Source: Mastigocoleus sp. MO_188.B34 (GTDB taxonomy: Bacteria > Cyanobacteriota > Cyanobacteriia > Cyanobacteriales > Nostocaceae). From it: a stretch of DNA of 64,000 nucleotides. A model generated the notes under the pieces. It had not been told where the DNA came from, ran no database searches, and was given only the letters and a program-made list of their open reading frames with translations. Each line of letters starts with the position of its first letter. Position 1 is the stretch's first letter. Both the position numbers and the translations under genes were made by a program. Positions 19,249-28,870 of this stretch are shown here, piece by piece. The stretch lies in contig NZ_JASJDK010000006.1 in the NCBI RefSeq assembly GCF_030065675.1, positions 1-64,000 of the forward strand, read 5' to 3'.

Positions 19249-20586
19249 ATGTCTGCCCATAAGACAGACGCACTCAAGAAAAAGTTAGTAGCCATATCAG
19301 TTATATTTGCTTTATTTTATACTCTACTCTGTCTTGTTGTTGCAGGAAATGAGGAATTATCCCAGCGGGAAAAAATTGAGTATGAGACGCAATGGCTGAC
19401 TACAACTGGAATTATTTTTCTTGGATTCGGTGCGATCGCTAATGTCTATTATGTAGCAAAACGGTCAGATGCAACCGAGAAAAATGCCACAGCTACTGAA
19501 AAAGCTAATGAAATTGAAATCAAAAATGTTTATCTAGCTCGGGAGCAATCCATCGCCGAACGATTAATGACAGCAATTACCCAGTTGGGTCATGAAAAAG
19601 TGGCGACGCGCGCTGGTGCAATTTACATTTTAGAAAGAGTTGCTCGAGATTCTCGAAAAGAATATTGGACTGTTATGGAGATTATCTCAGCTTTTATCCG
19701 GGAAAATGCTCCTAAAAGCCAAGATAATCGCGAAAATGCTCGCAAGACAGCCAAAATTCCTACTGATATTCAAGCTGCTTTGACAGTCATTGGTAGACGA
19801 GATTTTCATAAAGACCGCAAAAACCAAAAGCTGGATTTACGTAACACGGATCTGAGATGGGCTGATTTACAAGGAGCAAATTTACAAAAGTTAGACTTGC
19901 GTGGGGCTAACATGCAAGGAGCAAACTTGAAAGATGCAGATCTTTCTGCTTCTAATCTGGAATCAGTTCAGTTATCAGGGGCGATTTTGTGTGATGCGAA
20001 ATTGCGATTTTGTAATTTACTTGAGGCTAATTTATGTGGTGCAAATCTAAATCGGGCTATATTTTGTCAGGCTAATTTGCGTTCAGCGAATCTTTCTGGG
20101 GCTAGTTTACTGGAGGCTAATTTCACAGATGCTAATTTGTACAAGGCGAATTTGCAGCTAGCAAACCTTAAAGTTGCTAATTTTAATGGTGCAAAGCTAT
20201 TTTTGGCTAACTTACAAGGAGCAAAGATTGACAAAGCAAAGCTGCAGAAAACTGGTTTAATTGGTGCAAATTTACAGCAAGCTAGTTTGAATGGAGCAAA
20301 TCTTAATGGTGCAAATCTCAATGCTGCTAAACTTCAATATACAGAAGTATTTTTTGCAAATTTAACTGAGGCTAGTTTAAGAGAAGCAGATTTACATGGA
20401 GCGAACTTAATGGGAGCAAATCTGAATAATGCGATTCTATGTGAAGCTAATCTGAGTGCAGCTAATTTGATCGGTGCAAATTTAAATTGCACGAATCTTG
20501 ATCGAGTCAGACTTGACGGAACAATTTTGGAAGGGGCAAAAAATTTAACATCACAACAAGTCAAAGTTGCTAATGGTGAGGTTTAA
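19249..20586 (+). CDS. Membrane-anchored pentapeptide-repeat protein
   Basis: About 445 residues from ATG 19249, which has GAGG 12 nt upstream; GTG 19231 is an alternative without such a site. Two transmembrane helices (LVAISVIFALFYTLLCLVVA and WLTTTGIIFLGFGAIANVYY) are followed by a helical region conserved in this family (AERLMTAITQLGHEKVATRA, GAIYILERVARDSRKEYWTV). From about residue 190 come some 45 pentapeptides (LRWADLQGANLQKLDLRGAN) forming a beta-helix. Membrane location is clear; the function of this cyanobacterial group is unknown. Confidence 0.88.
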   Translation: MSAHKTDALKKKLVAISVIFALFYTLLCLVVAGNEELSQREKIEYETQWLTTTGIIFLGFGAIANVYYVAKRSDATEKNATATEKANEIEIKNVYLAREQSIAERLMTAITQLGHEKVATRAGAIYILERVARDSRKEYWTVMEIISAFIRENAPKSQDNRENARKTAKIPTDIQAALTVIGRRDFHKDRKNQKLDLRNTDLRWADLQGANLQKLDLRGANMQGANLKDADLSASNLESVQLSGAILCDAKLRFCNLLEANLCGANLNRAIFCQANLRSANLSGASLLEANFTDANLYKANLQLANLKVANFNGAKLFLANLQGAKIDKAKLQKTGLIGANLQQASLNGANLNGANLNAAKLQYTEVFFANLTEASLREADLHGANLMGANLNNAILCEANLSAANLIGANLNCTNLDRVRLDGTILEGAKNLTSQQVKVANGEV

Positions 20587-20618
20587 ATCCCAATAAACCA
20601 TGGCGCATCTACCATATT

Positions 20619-20727
20619 TCAGTTATCAGTTGTCAGTTGTCAGTTATCAGCTATCATTTATCAGTTACTAGTTTATGGCTAATGCTACACCCTTACGGGC
20701 TACAGTTAGCAGTTACCAGTTATCAGT
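20619..20727. repeat. TCAGTTA heptad repeats
   Basis: Seven 7-nt units (TCAGTTA, TCAGTTG, TCAGCTA, TCATTTA) at 20619-20667, then a spacer with AGTTTATGGCTAATGC, then three further units at 20702-20727. The spacer motif recurs next to similar heptads at 34600-34700, so the pair behaves as a dispersed composite repeat. Confidence 0.8.
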
Positions 20728-20870
20728 CGTATCTATTGATTATTATTGACAGAATTTTTGAAATTTATTGTAAATAAAGATTGTAAATAAATTTTATGAG
20801 TAAATAGGGTTTACGCAAGTATCATCATTAGACCTGTCCGGAAATTGAATATGCATAACCCAAAATCTTT

Positions 20871-20911
20871 GTAGAGACGCGCCACAGCCTCTGGTACGTG
20901 TACGTCTCTAC
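20871..20911. repeat. GTAGAGACG hairpin, diverged
   Basis: A 41-nt inverted repeat with GTAGAGACG and CGTCTCTAC arms and a diverged centre. It belongs to the family at 3700-3727. It lies in the 916-bp gap between the pentapeptide gene and the glycosyltransferase remnants, which otherwise shows only repeats. Confidence 0.7.
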
Positions 20912-21325
20912 ATTCTTTTCTGGAGATGTCTATTAAGAACACAATTACGCTACACAAGGTGCTATAAGTACTTCAAATAACTTCCCTAGTTTTTCCCTAT
21001 TTATTTTTAGATTGAAAATCAAGTCAAGCAAATAAAGCTGAAATATTTCGTATCACCTTTGTGGTGTGCGAAATCAAAAAATTTTAGTAATTGCACTCAG
21101 AAGATTTTGAGTAACTTGAGTTACATAGTTCCTAGTGTAAATTAACTAGAATAAAGTACTCGATATTTTATATCAAATCCGTTAGCATCGGAATTATATA
21201 TTTTATATGAACAAAGATTCAGAGTTTTTTCAATCACCTTTTAAATCATTCCAAAGTAAACGGAAAGAATATTAATTCTTACTAAGAGGATGTTCCAAAG
21301 TCATATTATTTACTTAATATATCTT

Positions 21326-21391
21326 GGATCCCCCTAAATCCCCCTTGATAAGGGGGACTTTTGCCCCCTTTTTAAGGGGGTTGGGGGATCT
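21326..21391. repeat. Polypurine/polypyrimidine nested palindrome (CCCCCTT...AAGGGGG)
   Basis: About 66 nt with GATCCCCC (21327-21334) and GGGGGATC (21383-21390) outer arms, and CCCCCTT/AAGGGGG inner arms repeated twice. This is a familiar cyanobacterial dispersed repeat type. It could form stable hairpins on either strand. It sits about 110 bp upstream of the truncated glycosyltransferase frame. Confidence 0.8.
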
Positions 21392-21496
21392 CAACAATGA
21401 TATTGGGTAATAAGTGATACTTCCCAAACATCCCCTAAATTGCAACTTGTCTTAAAACTTCTTCTCCTATCAAATACTTGCAATAAGTTAAACTAA

Positions 21497-21988
21497 ACCG
21501 ATGTAATTAATATTCACTGGGTGGGTGGTTATCTGCAAATTGAAACTATTGCCAAATTTAAGCAGCCTCTAGTGTGGACATTCCACGATATGTGGGGATT
21601 TACGGGAGGCTGTCACTACACTTTTGAGTGCGATCGCTATAAAAATAATTGTGGTAGTTGTCTCCAATTAAACTCATCACAAGACAAAGATATTTCCCGT
21701 TGGATATGGAAACGTAAAATCAGATCGTGGCAAAAACTCAATTTGACGATTGTTAGTCCTAGTAAATGGTTAGCCCAATGCGCCCGTCAAAGTTCTTTGT
21801 TTCAAAATTATCGAATCGAGGTAATTCCTAACGGTATTGACTTAAAACGTTATAAACCTATAGATAGAAGTTTGGCTAGAGAATGGCTCAATTTACCTCA
21901 AGACAAGCAATTAATTCTATTTGGAGCAGCATTTACCAATCAGAAGCGTAAAGGTATTCACCTATTGTATTCTGCCTTGGAAAAGTAA
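21497..21988 (+). pseudogene. Glycosyltransferase family 4 remnant, truncated at both ends
   Basis: The open frame begins after a stop at 21494-21496 and reads straight into the middle of a GT-B donor fold: DVINIHWVGGYLQIETIAK, VWTFHDMWGFTGGCHYTFEC, IVSPSKWLAQCAR, VIPNGIDLKRYKPID, then LFGAAFTNQKRKGIHLLYSA and a stop. The N-terminal 80-90 residues and about 180 C-terminal residues of a normal 380-400-residue enzyme are missing. A GTG at 21521 could start a 155-residue product, but the truncation makes activity unlikely. Family members build exopolysaccharide or lipopolysaccharide. Confidence 0.75.
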
Positions 21989-21990
21989 AA

Positions 21991-22773
21991 ATGCAAGAAT
22001 TACTACTTACATATGAGTATGAAATTATTCATTTTGAATATTCTCATGCAGCAGTTTATCTAGAATTACAACATCATAAAACAAAAACTATTATTAGTAT
22101 TCATGACATTATATCTCATTCTTTTTTAAGAAAATCTGTAACTAATCCCTTATTAGGAATAGAAGTAGCTAGAATATTCCGCTATGAGAGTAAATTATAT
22201 TCTGCTGCCAGTAAATTATGGCTACTATCTGAGAAATACCGCAATATTCTTACTTCTTTATTTACAATTCCAGGCGATAAAATAATTGTTAAGCCTCCCA
22301 GAGTAAGTCATTTTATTAATAATTTCCATCGGACTCCAGAAAAAATCGAATCAAAGACTTTACTTTTTTGGGCAGCCATGAATCGCCCAGAAAATGAAAG
22401 AGGAATTATTATTTTTATCGATAAATGTTTTCAGAAAATTTTAGTGAAACATCCTGATTTTAAATTATATATTGTTGGTTATAAGCCTTCAGAAAAAAAT
22501 TTTAAACTTGCTGCCAATAAAAATATTATAGTTACTGGTTTTGTGGAAGACCCAACACAATTCTTTGAGAAAGCAGAAATCGGTATTGTTCCATTATTGG
22601 AAGGATCTGGAATTAAATTAAAAACTTTAGAAATGCTTCATGTTAATATGCCTGTCATTAGCACTAGTATAGGTGCAGAAGGGATAGATATTACTAATCA
22701 ATATTTGCTAATAAATGATAATTTTGATGAATGGGTAGATTTAATTAGAAATATTACACTGAGTAAATGTTAA
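21991..22773 (+). pseudogene. Second glycosyltransferase remnant, N-terminally truncated
   Basis: A 260-residue frame starting 2 bp after the first remnant. It enters mid-domain at EIIHFEYSHAAVYLELQHHK and TKTIISIHDIISHSF, and continues with the C-terminal GT-B half: LLFWAAMNRPENERGIIIF, LYIVGYKPSEKNF, VTGFVEDPTQFFEKAEIGIV and PLLEGSGIKLKTLEMLHVN. About 100 N-terminal residues are absent. It appears to have been joined to the first remnant by a deletion at about 21985. Residual expression cannot be excluded, but a complete acceptor domain is lacking. Confidence 0.65.
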
Positions 22774-22994
22774 TTGAATCAGTAATTACTTTTATTGCCG
22801 AATTAAAAAGTATTTTAACCATTTAAGGCATAGTAAGAAAAAATACATTAACCATGTTCCAATATTCTTTTGCTAAGAGTATTTATTAAAGTCAGAGTAA
22901 TATTGATTTGAAAAGTGGCATTATAAAGAATTAGGATAAAAAAATAAGATGAGATTTTATAACTAAAAAATTTTAAACTTTAAACTTTAAAGAA

Positions 22995-25154
22995 ATGAAT
23001 TACCATTTAATTGACAGTTATAACCTCTATTTAGTAACAATTTCAGTTGTCATCGCTATTTTGGCATCTTATACCGTCCTGAAATTAGCCGGAAGGATAG
23101 CGGTCGCAAAGGGATGGTTGCGACGCTGTTGGCTAGTTGGTGGAGCTTTAGGAATGGGTTCAGGGATTTGGTCGATGCATTTTATAGGGATGCTTGCATT
23201 TAAGGCTCCGGTATCGATCGATTATGATTTTGTGTTGGTTTTGCTTTCCATGTTACCGGCAATTGTCGCATCTGGATTGGTGCTATTTATTGTTAGCAAC
23301 CCTACGATCGGCTCTTTGGAGCTAATTGGCGGTAGCCTATGTATGGGAGGAGGAATTACCACAACTCATTACTTGGGGATGGCTGCGATGCAAACCCCAG
23401 CAATAATGCATTATGATTTGATCTTAGTGTTAATTTCAGTATTTGTTGCGATCGCGGTTTCTTCAATTGCACTTTTTCTCACTTTTCAACTCCGTTCTGA
23501 ATCAATATCTAAACGCCGATTAAAGCAGGTTGTTGCAGCTATTGTTATGGGCTTTGCAATTGCCAGCATGCATTATACCGGAATGTTAGCCCTAAGTTTT
23601 CAACCGTCAAATGATGTTGCATTAAGTACATTTTTATTCACTACAAAAGATGCAAACTTGTTAGCAACTGGGATCACAATAGGAACCTTAATCATATTGG
23701 GTTTAGCCTTAATCACTACTTTATTCGACCGACAACTTTCTGCAAAAGAAGAAAGTCATCAACAGTTAAAAACCATTCTTGAGGGAATTAAAGTTGGTGT
23801 TTTAGTCATTGGTTCTGACTCAGAAATTTATATGACCAACCAAGCAGTTTGCGATTTGTTGGGAAAGACTGAAATAGAGTTACGGAATCTGTGGGAGACC
23901 TTTTGTCAAAATTATCAAATCCAAGAACTTGAAACTTTCAACCTCTCAGAAATTCAAACTTTACCAAAATATGATTGGGCTCTACATGAAATTTTTTGTG
24001 CAATTGTTTCATCCCGAACTGTTGACAATGCAGTAATGAGCCTGAATAAGACAAAAATTGAGAAACAGAACTGGTTGTTAGTCAACATAGTTCCTCAATT
24101 AAATAGTGATAGTAAAGTAGAGAAAGTTGTCTGTACCTTTAGCGATATCACCAATCTTAAGCATAAAGAAGAAGCTCTACAAGCAAGTGAAGCTAAAAAC
24201 CGTATGTTAGCTGAAGTTGCGACAGATCAAGCCCAAGAATTAGAAAAAACTTTAAACAAACTCAAATTAACCCAAACTCAACTTATTCAGCAGGAAAAAA
24301 TGTCTAGTTTGGGACAAATGGTCGCAGGAATTGCCCATGAGGTTAATAATCCCATTAGTGTTATTTATGGGAATTTAACCCATGCGAAAAAATATACAAA
24401 AGACTTAGTTGAATTACTCCATATTTATCAAAATGAATATCCTCAAGGAAGCCCAAAAATTCAAGCAAAACTTGAAGAGGTTGAGTTTGACTATATTATT
24501 GACGATTTAAATAAGTTATTCACATCAATGAAATTTGGTAGTGACAGGATGCGGAAAATAGTCTTATCTCTGCGAAATTTTTCTCGCCTAGATGAGGCAA
24601 CAATGAAAAAAGTTGATATTCATGAAGGTTTGGATAACACTTTACTTTTGCTAGCACACAGAATAAAAGCAGAATCTAATTTACCACAAATAATCATTTA
24701 TAAACACTATGGTGAATTACCTAGCATTAACTGTTATGCAGGACAGTTAAATCAAGTATTCAAAAATATCCTAGATAATGCGATTGATGCTCTTAGAGAT
24801 ACTTTCGAATTTTATGATTGGACTAGTGAAAAAAAGTATTTTAATCAAGATAAAAATAAATTCTTGAATGGATATAAAGAAAAATTATTAAAATTACCTT
24901 CTATTTATATTTATACAGAATTGATTGATAAATCTAGAATTAGGATTGATATTGCTAATAATGGTCCTAGTATTCCTGAATCTATTAGAACGAGAATTTT
25001 CGATCCATTTTTCACTACGAAACCAGTTGGTCGTGGTACGGGTTTAGGCTTATCAATTAGTTATCAAATTATTCACAAACACTCTGGAATATTAGAATGT
25101 ATTTCTCAGGCTGGATGGGGAACAAAGTTTCGGATAGAACTTCCCATTATATAG
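22995..25154 (+). CDS. MHYT-domain sensor histidine kinase with PAS domain
   Basis: A 719-residue membrane kinase. Residues 1-250 hold an MHYT sensor: seven predicted helices with the motifs SMHFIGMLA, TTHYLGMAA and SMHYTGMLA, thought to bind a metal and sense O2, CO or NO. A PAS-like region (about 255-395) and a short coiled coil follow. The dimerisation box is MSSLGQMVAGIAHEVNNP with phosphoacceptor His448; the ATPase boxes include QVFKNILDNAIDAL and FDPFFTTKPVGRGTGLGLSI. No receiver domain is fused and no response regulator gene is adjacent, so the partner is elsewhere. Confidence 0.93.
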   Translation: MNYHLIDSYNLYLVTISVVIAILASYTVLKLAGRIAVAKGWLRRCWLVGGALGMGSGIWSMHFIGMLAFKAPVSIDYDFVLVLLSMLPAIVASGLVLFIVSNPTIGSLELIGGSLCMGGGITTTHYLGMAAMQTPAIMHYDLILVLISVFVAIAVSSIALFLTFQLRSESISKRRLKQVVAAIVMGFAIASMHYTGMLALSFQPSNDVALSTFLFTTKDANLLATGITIGTLIILGLALITTLFDRQLSAKEESHQQLKTILEGIKVGVLVIGSDSEIYMTNQAVCDLLGKTEIELRNLWETFCQNYQIQELETFNLSEIQTLPKYDWALHEIFCAIVSSRTVDNAVMSLNKTKIEKQNWLLVNIVPQLNSDSKVEKVVCTFSDITNLKHKEEALQASEAKNRMLAEVATDQAQELEKTLNKLKLTQTQLIQQEKMSSLGQMVAGIAHEVNNPISVIYGNLTHAKKYTKDLVELLHIYQNEYPQGSPKIQAKLEEVEFDYIIDDLNKLFTSMKFGSDRMRKIVLSLRNFSRLDEATMKKVDIHEGLDNTLLLLAHRIKAESNLPQIIIYKHYGELPSINCYAGQLNQVFKNILDNAIDALRDTFEFYDWTSEKKYFNQDKNKFLNGYKEKLLKLPSIYIYTELIDKSRIRIDIANNGPSIPESIRTRIFDPFFTTKPVGRGTGLGLSISYQIIHKHSGILECISQAGWGTKFRIELPII

Positions 25155-25178
25155 CCCGATGTGCGATTCAAAATTCAT

Positions 25179-25192
25179 TAGCGGATCCGCTA
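25179..25192. repeat. 14-bp perfect palindrome
   Basis: TAGCGGATCCGCTA followed by seven A residues, 25 bp after the kinase stop codon. A related GGATCCGCTAATGACTTTTGAC occurs near 212. Too short a loop for a good hairpin; probably another member of the dispersed palindromes. Confidence 0.5.
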
Positions 25193-25336
25193 AAAAAAGT
25201 CAAAATTGTATTACTCATAATTTCCAAGATTTATAAATCTCCTAAATGAATAATGAATTAGAGTTACACATACTAAAATATAATAATTTTATAGTTATTG
25301 ATTTACCACCAATTACCAATTACCAATCATAAACAA

Positions 25337-26407
25337 CTAATTATCAGTTTTATAATTCCTCTGATAATAAGACTGATATTCTTGGGAAAGTAGAGGTTCC
25401 CACCATTCACGATTATTAAGGTACCACTGCACGGTTAAACGTAAACCCTGTGTTATCGTCATTGTAGGAGTCCAACCCAACTGCTTTCTAATTTTGCTAG
25501 TTTTAACTGCATATCTGCGATCGTGTCCGGGTCTATCCTTAACAAAAGTAATTAATTGTCCTGCTGGTTTGACTGGTAATTCAGGTATAAACTCATCCAT
25601 TAACTGGCATATCATTCGTACCAGATTAATATTTTCGACTTCATTGTTTCCACCAATATTATAAGTTTCTCCCGGTTCGCCGTAGTTAATGACAATATCT
25701 AAAGCTCGACAGTGATCGCCCACGTAAAGCCAATCACGTACATTTTTACCATCACCGTAAACTGGTAAAGATTTACCCATTAATATATTGATACAAGTTA
25801 AAGGGATTAACTTTTCCGGAAATTGATAAGGACCATAGTTATTAGAGCAATTAGTAATAATTGTTGGTAATTGATAAGTATGATTATAAGCGCGAACTAA
25901 GTGGTCACTACCAGCTTTTGACGCTGCATAGGGACTATTGGGAGCATAAGGTGTAGTTTCTTCAAATCGTGGCGCGTCTGAAGTAAGACTACCGTAAACT
26001 TCATCTGTGGAAATATGTAAGAACCGATAATTTACAGGTTTACCTTGAGTTTCCCAGTAATAACGAAATTCTTCTAAAAGTGTAAAAGTACCTAAAACAT
26101 TAGTTTCGACAAAAGTTCTCGGTCCAAGAATTGACCTATCCACATGGGACTCAGCTGCAAAATGAGCAATCACATCGATGTTATGTGTTTCTAAAACTCT
26201 TTTGACTAACGCAGCATCCTTAATATCACCCCGTACAAATCGAAAATTTTCTTCACCCTCTAAATAGGCTAAGTTTTCGCAGTTTCCAGCATAAGTAAGT
26301 GCATCTAAAACCACCATGTAGTCATGGGGATAATTATCGCGCCAGTGACGTACAAAATTAGAACCAATAAACCCCGCACCCCCTGTTACCAATAAGCGCC
26401 GAGTCAT
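25337..26407 (-). CDS. rfbB: dTDP-glucose 4,6-dehydratase
   Basis: A 356-residue extended SDR that converts dTDP-glucose to dTDP-4-keto-6-deoxyglucose, the precursor of dTDP-rhamnose and other deoxysugars. NAD-binding motif [18 protein letters not shown] at the N-terminus; catalytic region [11 protein letters not shown] and [15 protein letters not shown] (Tyr-x-x-x-Lys); further family motifs [15 protein letters not shown] and [13 protein letters not shown]. Full length. The neighbouring PfkB-type kinase is 144 bp upstream on the same strand, and glycosyltransferase remnants lie nearby, consistent with a former surface-polysaccharide locus. Confidence 0.95.
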   Translation of the reverse strand: MTRRLLVTGGAGFIGSNFVRHWRDNYPHDYMVVLDALTYAGNCENLAYLEGEENFRFVRGDIKDAALVKRVLETHNIDVIAHFAAESHVDRSILGPRTFVETNVLGTFTLLEEFRYYWETQGKPVNYRFLHISTDEVYGSLTSDAPRFEETTPYAPNSPYAASKAGSDHLVRAYNHTYQLPTIITNCSNNYGPYQFPEKLIPLTCINILMGKSLPVYGDGKNVRDWLYVGDHCRALDIVINYGEPGETYNIGGNNEVENINLVRMICQLMDEFIPELPVKPAGQLITFVKDRPGHDRRYAVKTSKIRKQLGWTPTMTITQGLRLTVQWYLNNREWWEPLLSQEYQSYYQRNYKTDN

Positions 26408-26551
26408 AAAAATCTTCCTCCCGATTGACTAAGGATCGACAGTTTATCTAATGCGTTATTTTTTACAGGATATAGCGATTAATGGAAAACTTAACTTATG
26501 AATTGATACAGATTGATGCAATTAGCAATTCATAATCTAAAATGTTTGCCT

Positions 26552-27586
26552 TTAATAATTCTTCTCCTGCAAAATTTTTTCTAGTGCTACTTTCATCTCT
26601 GTATTGCTTACATGTTTTGTTCCTAACTGCTGCATCATAACACCAGTTGATAAATTTGCTAGTATTGCAGCTTCCCAACTAGATGCACCAGTTGCTAAAC
26701 CTAAAGAAAATAGAGTTGTCAAAGTATCTTGAATACCTGTAACATCTAATACTCTGTCGTGGTAAAATCTGGGTATGTAATGTTTATTGCCATTACGTTC
26801 TAACAAAACTATTCCATTTGCAGTACCCGTAATTAAAATATGTTGTCCTTGGGTTAATGCAAACAAATCTTTGCCAGCTTCAGTTAATTTCTTTTCATTG
26901 TTGATAGTATATCCTACTGATTTCTCTGCTTCACTTAAATTCAAAACAAATGCCCTTGCACCGCGATATCTTTCCAAATGCTTTTGGGTACTAACAATTG
27001 TTTGAGGAGCAGAAACTGCTGCGGAAATTACCGGTTTAGTCATAGTTCCATCCCCGCGATCGCAACAGACAATTACGTCAACTGATGCTATTTGTTGCTT
27101 GATATATTCTGCTAGTTCTAATTGCGCGTCTGGTTGGGGAAATTCATCTGATTTGCGATCGATTGTAACAATTTGCTGCTTAAAAGATGGTTGAGAATAA
27201 CCTAAAACCCTTGTTCTGGTAACGGTAACTCTGCTTGGATCGCAAAAAATACCATCAACATTAATATTTTCAACTTTCAATAAATTACGTAACGCTTTTC
27301 CTTCATCATCCTTTCCTACCAAACCTGCGGCTTTAACTTGCACGCCCAAATGAGCCAGTTTATATGCTATGTAACCAGCATTTCCTGGGGCTTTGGATGT
27401 TTCTTTGTGGCGGAGGATTAATATTGGGGCTTCAGAGGAAATATCTTCTACTTTACCAATAAGATATTCATCCAGGGTTAAATCTCCCATGATGAGAATT
27501 CTTCCTTGGGTGAAGTTATTTAATAAATTTAATAAACGCTCTTTGGAAACATGTAACTTGTGAATAAAATCAGAGTCAAAAGGCAT
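26552..27586 (-). CDS. PfkB-family sugar kinase (heptose-kinase RfaE1/HldE-like)
   Basis: A 344-residue ribokinase-fold protein. The N-terminus resembles the kinase half of RfaE/HldE: ILIMGDLTLDEYLIGKVEDI, SSEAPILI, KAPGNAGYIAYKLAHLG. It should phosphorylate a sugar or sugar phosphate for nucleotide-sugar or lipopolysaccharide synthesis. The C-terminal anion-hole motif is DVTGIQDTL instead of the usual DVTGAGDT: the catalytic Asp is kept but the Ala-Gly of GAGD has become Ile-Gln. Activity or specificity may therefore be altered. No nucleotidyltransferase half is fused. It lies just upstream of rfbB. Confidence 0.78.
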   Translation of the reverse strand: MPFDSDFIHKLHVSKERLLNLLNNFTQGRILIMGDLTLDEYLIGKVEDISSEAPILILRHKETSKAPGNAGYIAYKLAHLGVQVKAAGLVGKDDEGKALRNLLKVENINVDGIFCDPSRVTVTRTRVLGYSQPSFKQQIVTIDRKSDEFPQPDAQLELAEYIKQQIASVDVIVCCDRGDGTMTKPVISAAVSAPQTIVSTQKHLERYRGARAFVLNLSEAEKSVGYTINNEKKLTEAGKDLFALTQGQHILITGTANGIVLLERNGNKHYIPRFYHDRVLDVTGIQDTLTTLFSLGLATGASSWEAAILANLSTGVMMQQLGTKHVSNTEMKVALEKILQEKNY

Positions 27587-27768
27587 GATTGGGCAAATAA
27601 CTTGGAATTCATAAATTAAATATCAGCATCAGATTCTACACTTACATATAAAAAGTAAGAGTGATCTAGAAAACATGAGTTTTTAAAACCTTCTTTTCCC
27701 CTACCCGATATTTTGTTTGTCAGACTGCTGTTAAAGAAAATTTTAAAAAGTTGATGAAATAGAAATTT

Positions 27769-27869
27769 AGGAATGTGGATTAAATAAAGTACAAAAGTAG
27801 GGTGTTGTTAGCATCATGTAACGCACCATTCCAAATTTCAGAATAACAGGTTATTAAATTCTCATTCCT
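27769..27869. repeat. MITE-like element, family A, copy 2
   Basis: A 101-nt near-identical copy of 20-120, with AGGAATG and CATTCCT ends; the outer four bases of the terminal repeat are not shared. It lies 67 bp upstream of the MerR gene and may contribute to or separate its promoter. Confidence 0.75.
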
Positions 27870-27936
27870 CAGTAGGGGTTGACTTTGTCCTTAGGGTAAA
27901 GTGTTCGATTAAATAGAAGCGATTTGAGGTTTTCCC

Positions 27937-28761
27937 ATGCTCAGAATTAGTGACTTTGCTCAGCTTAGTCGTGTTTCGCCAAAAGCGTTACGTCTCTATG
28001 ACCGCATGGGTTTACTTAAGCCGATAAAAGTAGACAGTTTTACCGGTTATCGCTATTACTCAGCAGTTCAACTACCACGTCTTAACCGAATCCTGGTCTT
28101 TAAGGAACTGGGATTTTCTCTAGAACAAATAGCTAAATTACTGGATGAAAATATTCCTGCTGAAGAAATTAGAGGAATGTTGCGTATTAAACATCTTGAA
28201 ATTCAGCAGCGATTGTTAGAAGACCAAGTTCGGTTAGCGCGGGTAGAGATGCGGTTAACAGAAATCGAACAGGAGAAAAAAATGCCAAACTATGAAGTTA
28301 TTCTCAAGCCTGTGGAATCTCAACTTGTTGCTGTAACGGTTGGAGTTATTCCCAATTATCAAGACTGTGGACCAATATTCGACCGCTTATTTGATGAAGC
28401 GTACTCTCATGTATCTCGTCATAATCTGAAACAGTTTGGAAATGGTATTTCTATTTATCACGATACTAAGTTGCGAGACCATGATATTCCCGTTGAAGCT
28501 GCGGTACCAATATACGAAAAAATTCCTAATAATGAAAAAGTTTTAGTTTATGAATTACCGGGGGTTGAAGATATGGCTTGTACGGTACATCAAGGGTCAT
28601 TCGCTAGTTTGGGACAAGCATATAACATTTTACTAGAATGGGTAGAAAAAAATGGATATCGAGTCATTGGTTCTACCCGAGAAATTTATTTGCAGTATGA
28701 ACAAGGTGGGGACGAATCGCAATATGTAACAGAGGTTCAGATTCCTGTGGAGAAAATCTAG
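27937..28761 (+). CDS. MerR-family regulator with GyrI-like effector domain
   Basis: A 274-residue regulator. The N-terminal MerR winged helix is MLRISDFAQLSRVSPKALRL, YDRMGLLKPIKVD, GYRYYSAVQLPRLNRILVF, followed by a dimerisation coil (about 70-115). The C-terminal half (about 118-274) is a GyrI/BltR-type small-molecule domain, as in BmrR (YEVILKPVESQLVAVT ... VYELPGVEDMACTVHQGSF, YLQYEQG). Proteins of this layout activate efflux or stress genes on binding aromatic or cationic drugs; the target here is unknown. No efflux gene is adjacent. Confidence 0.9.
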   Translation: MLRISDFAQLSRVSPKALRLYDRMGLLKPIKVDSFTGYRYYSAVQLPRLNRILVFKELGFSLEQIAKLLDENIPAEEIRGMLRIKHLEIQQRLLEDQVRLARVEMRLTEIEQEKKMPNYEVILKPVESQLVAVTVGVIPNYQDCGPIFDRLFDEAYSHVSRHNLKQFGNGISIYHDTKLRDHDIPVEAAVPIYEKIPNNEKVLVYELPGVEDMACTVHQGSFASLGQAYNILLEWVEKNGYRVIGSTREIYLQYEQGGDESQYVTEVQIPVEKI

Positions 28762-28870
28762 ATATTTACATAAAAATTTGGAGACGTAAGTTATTATACA
28801 TCTTTAGCCGACCGATATTACGTCTCTGCATCAAAAACTATTGAAAATTGATACCACTACTAAATAGGAT

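Noticed and set aside
20067-20564. Two minus-strand frames opposite the pentapeptide gene
   Set aside because: They are shadows caused by the repetitive codon pattern of the pentapeptide gene; composition mirrors the repeats.
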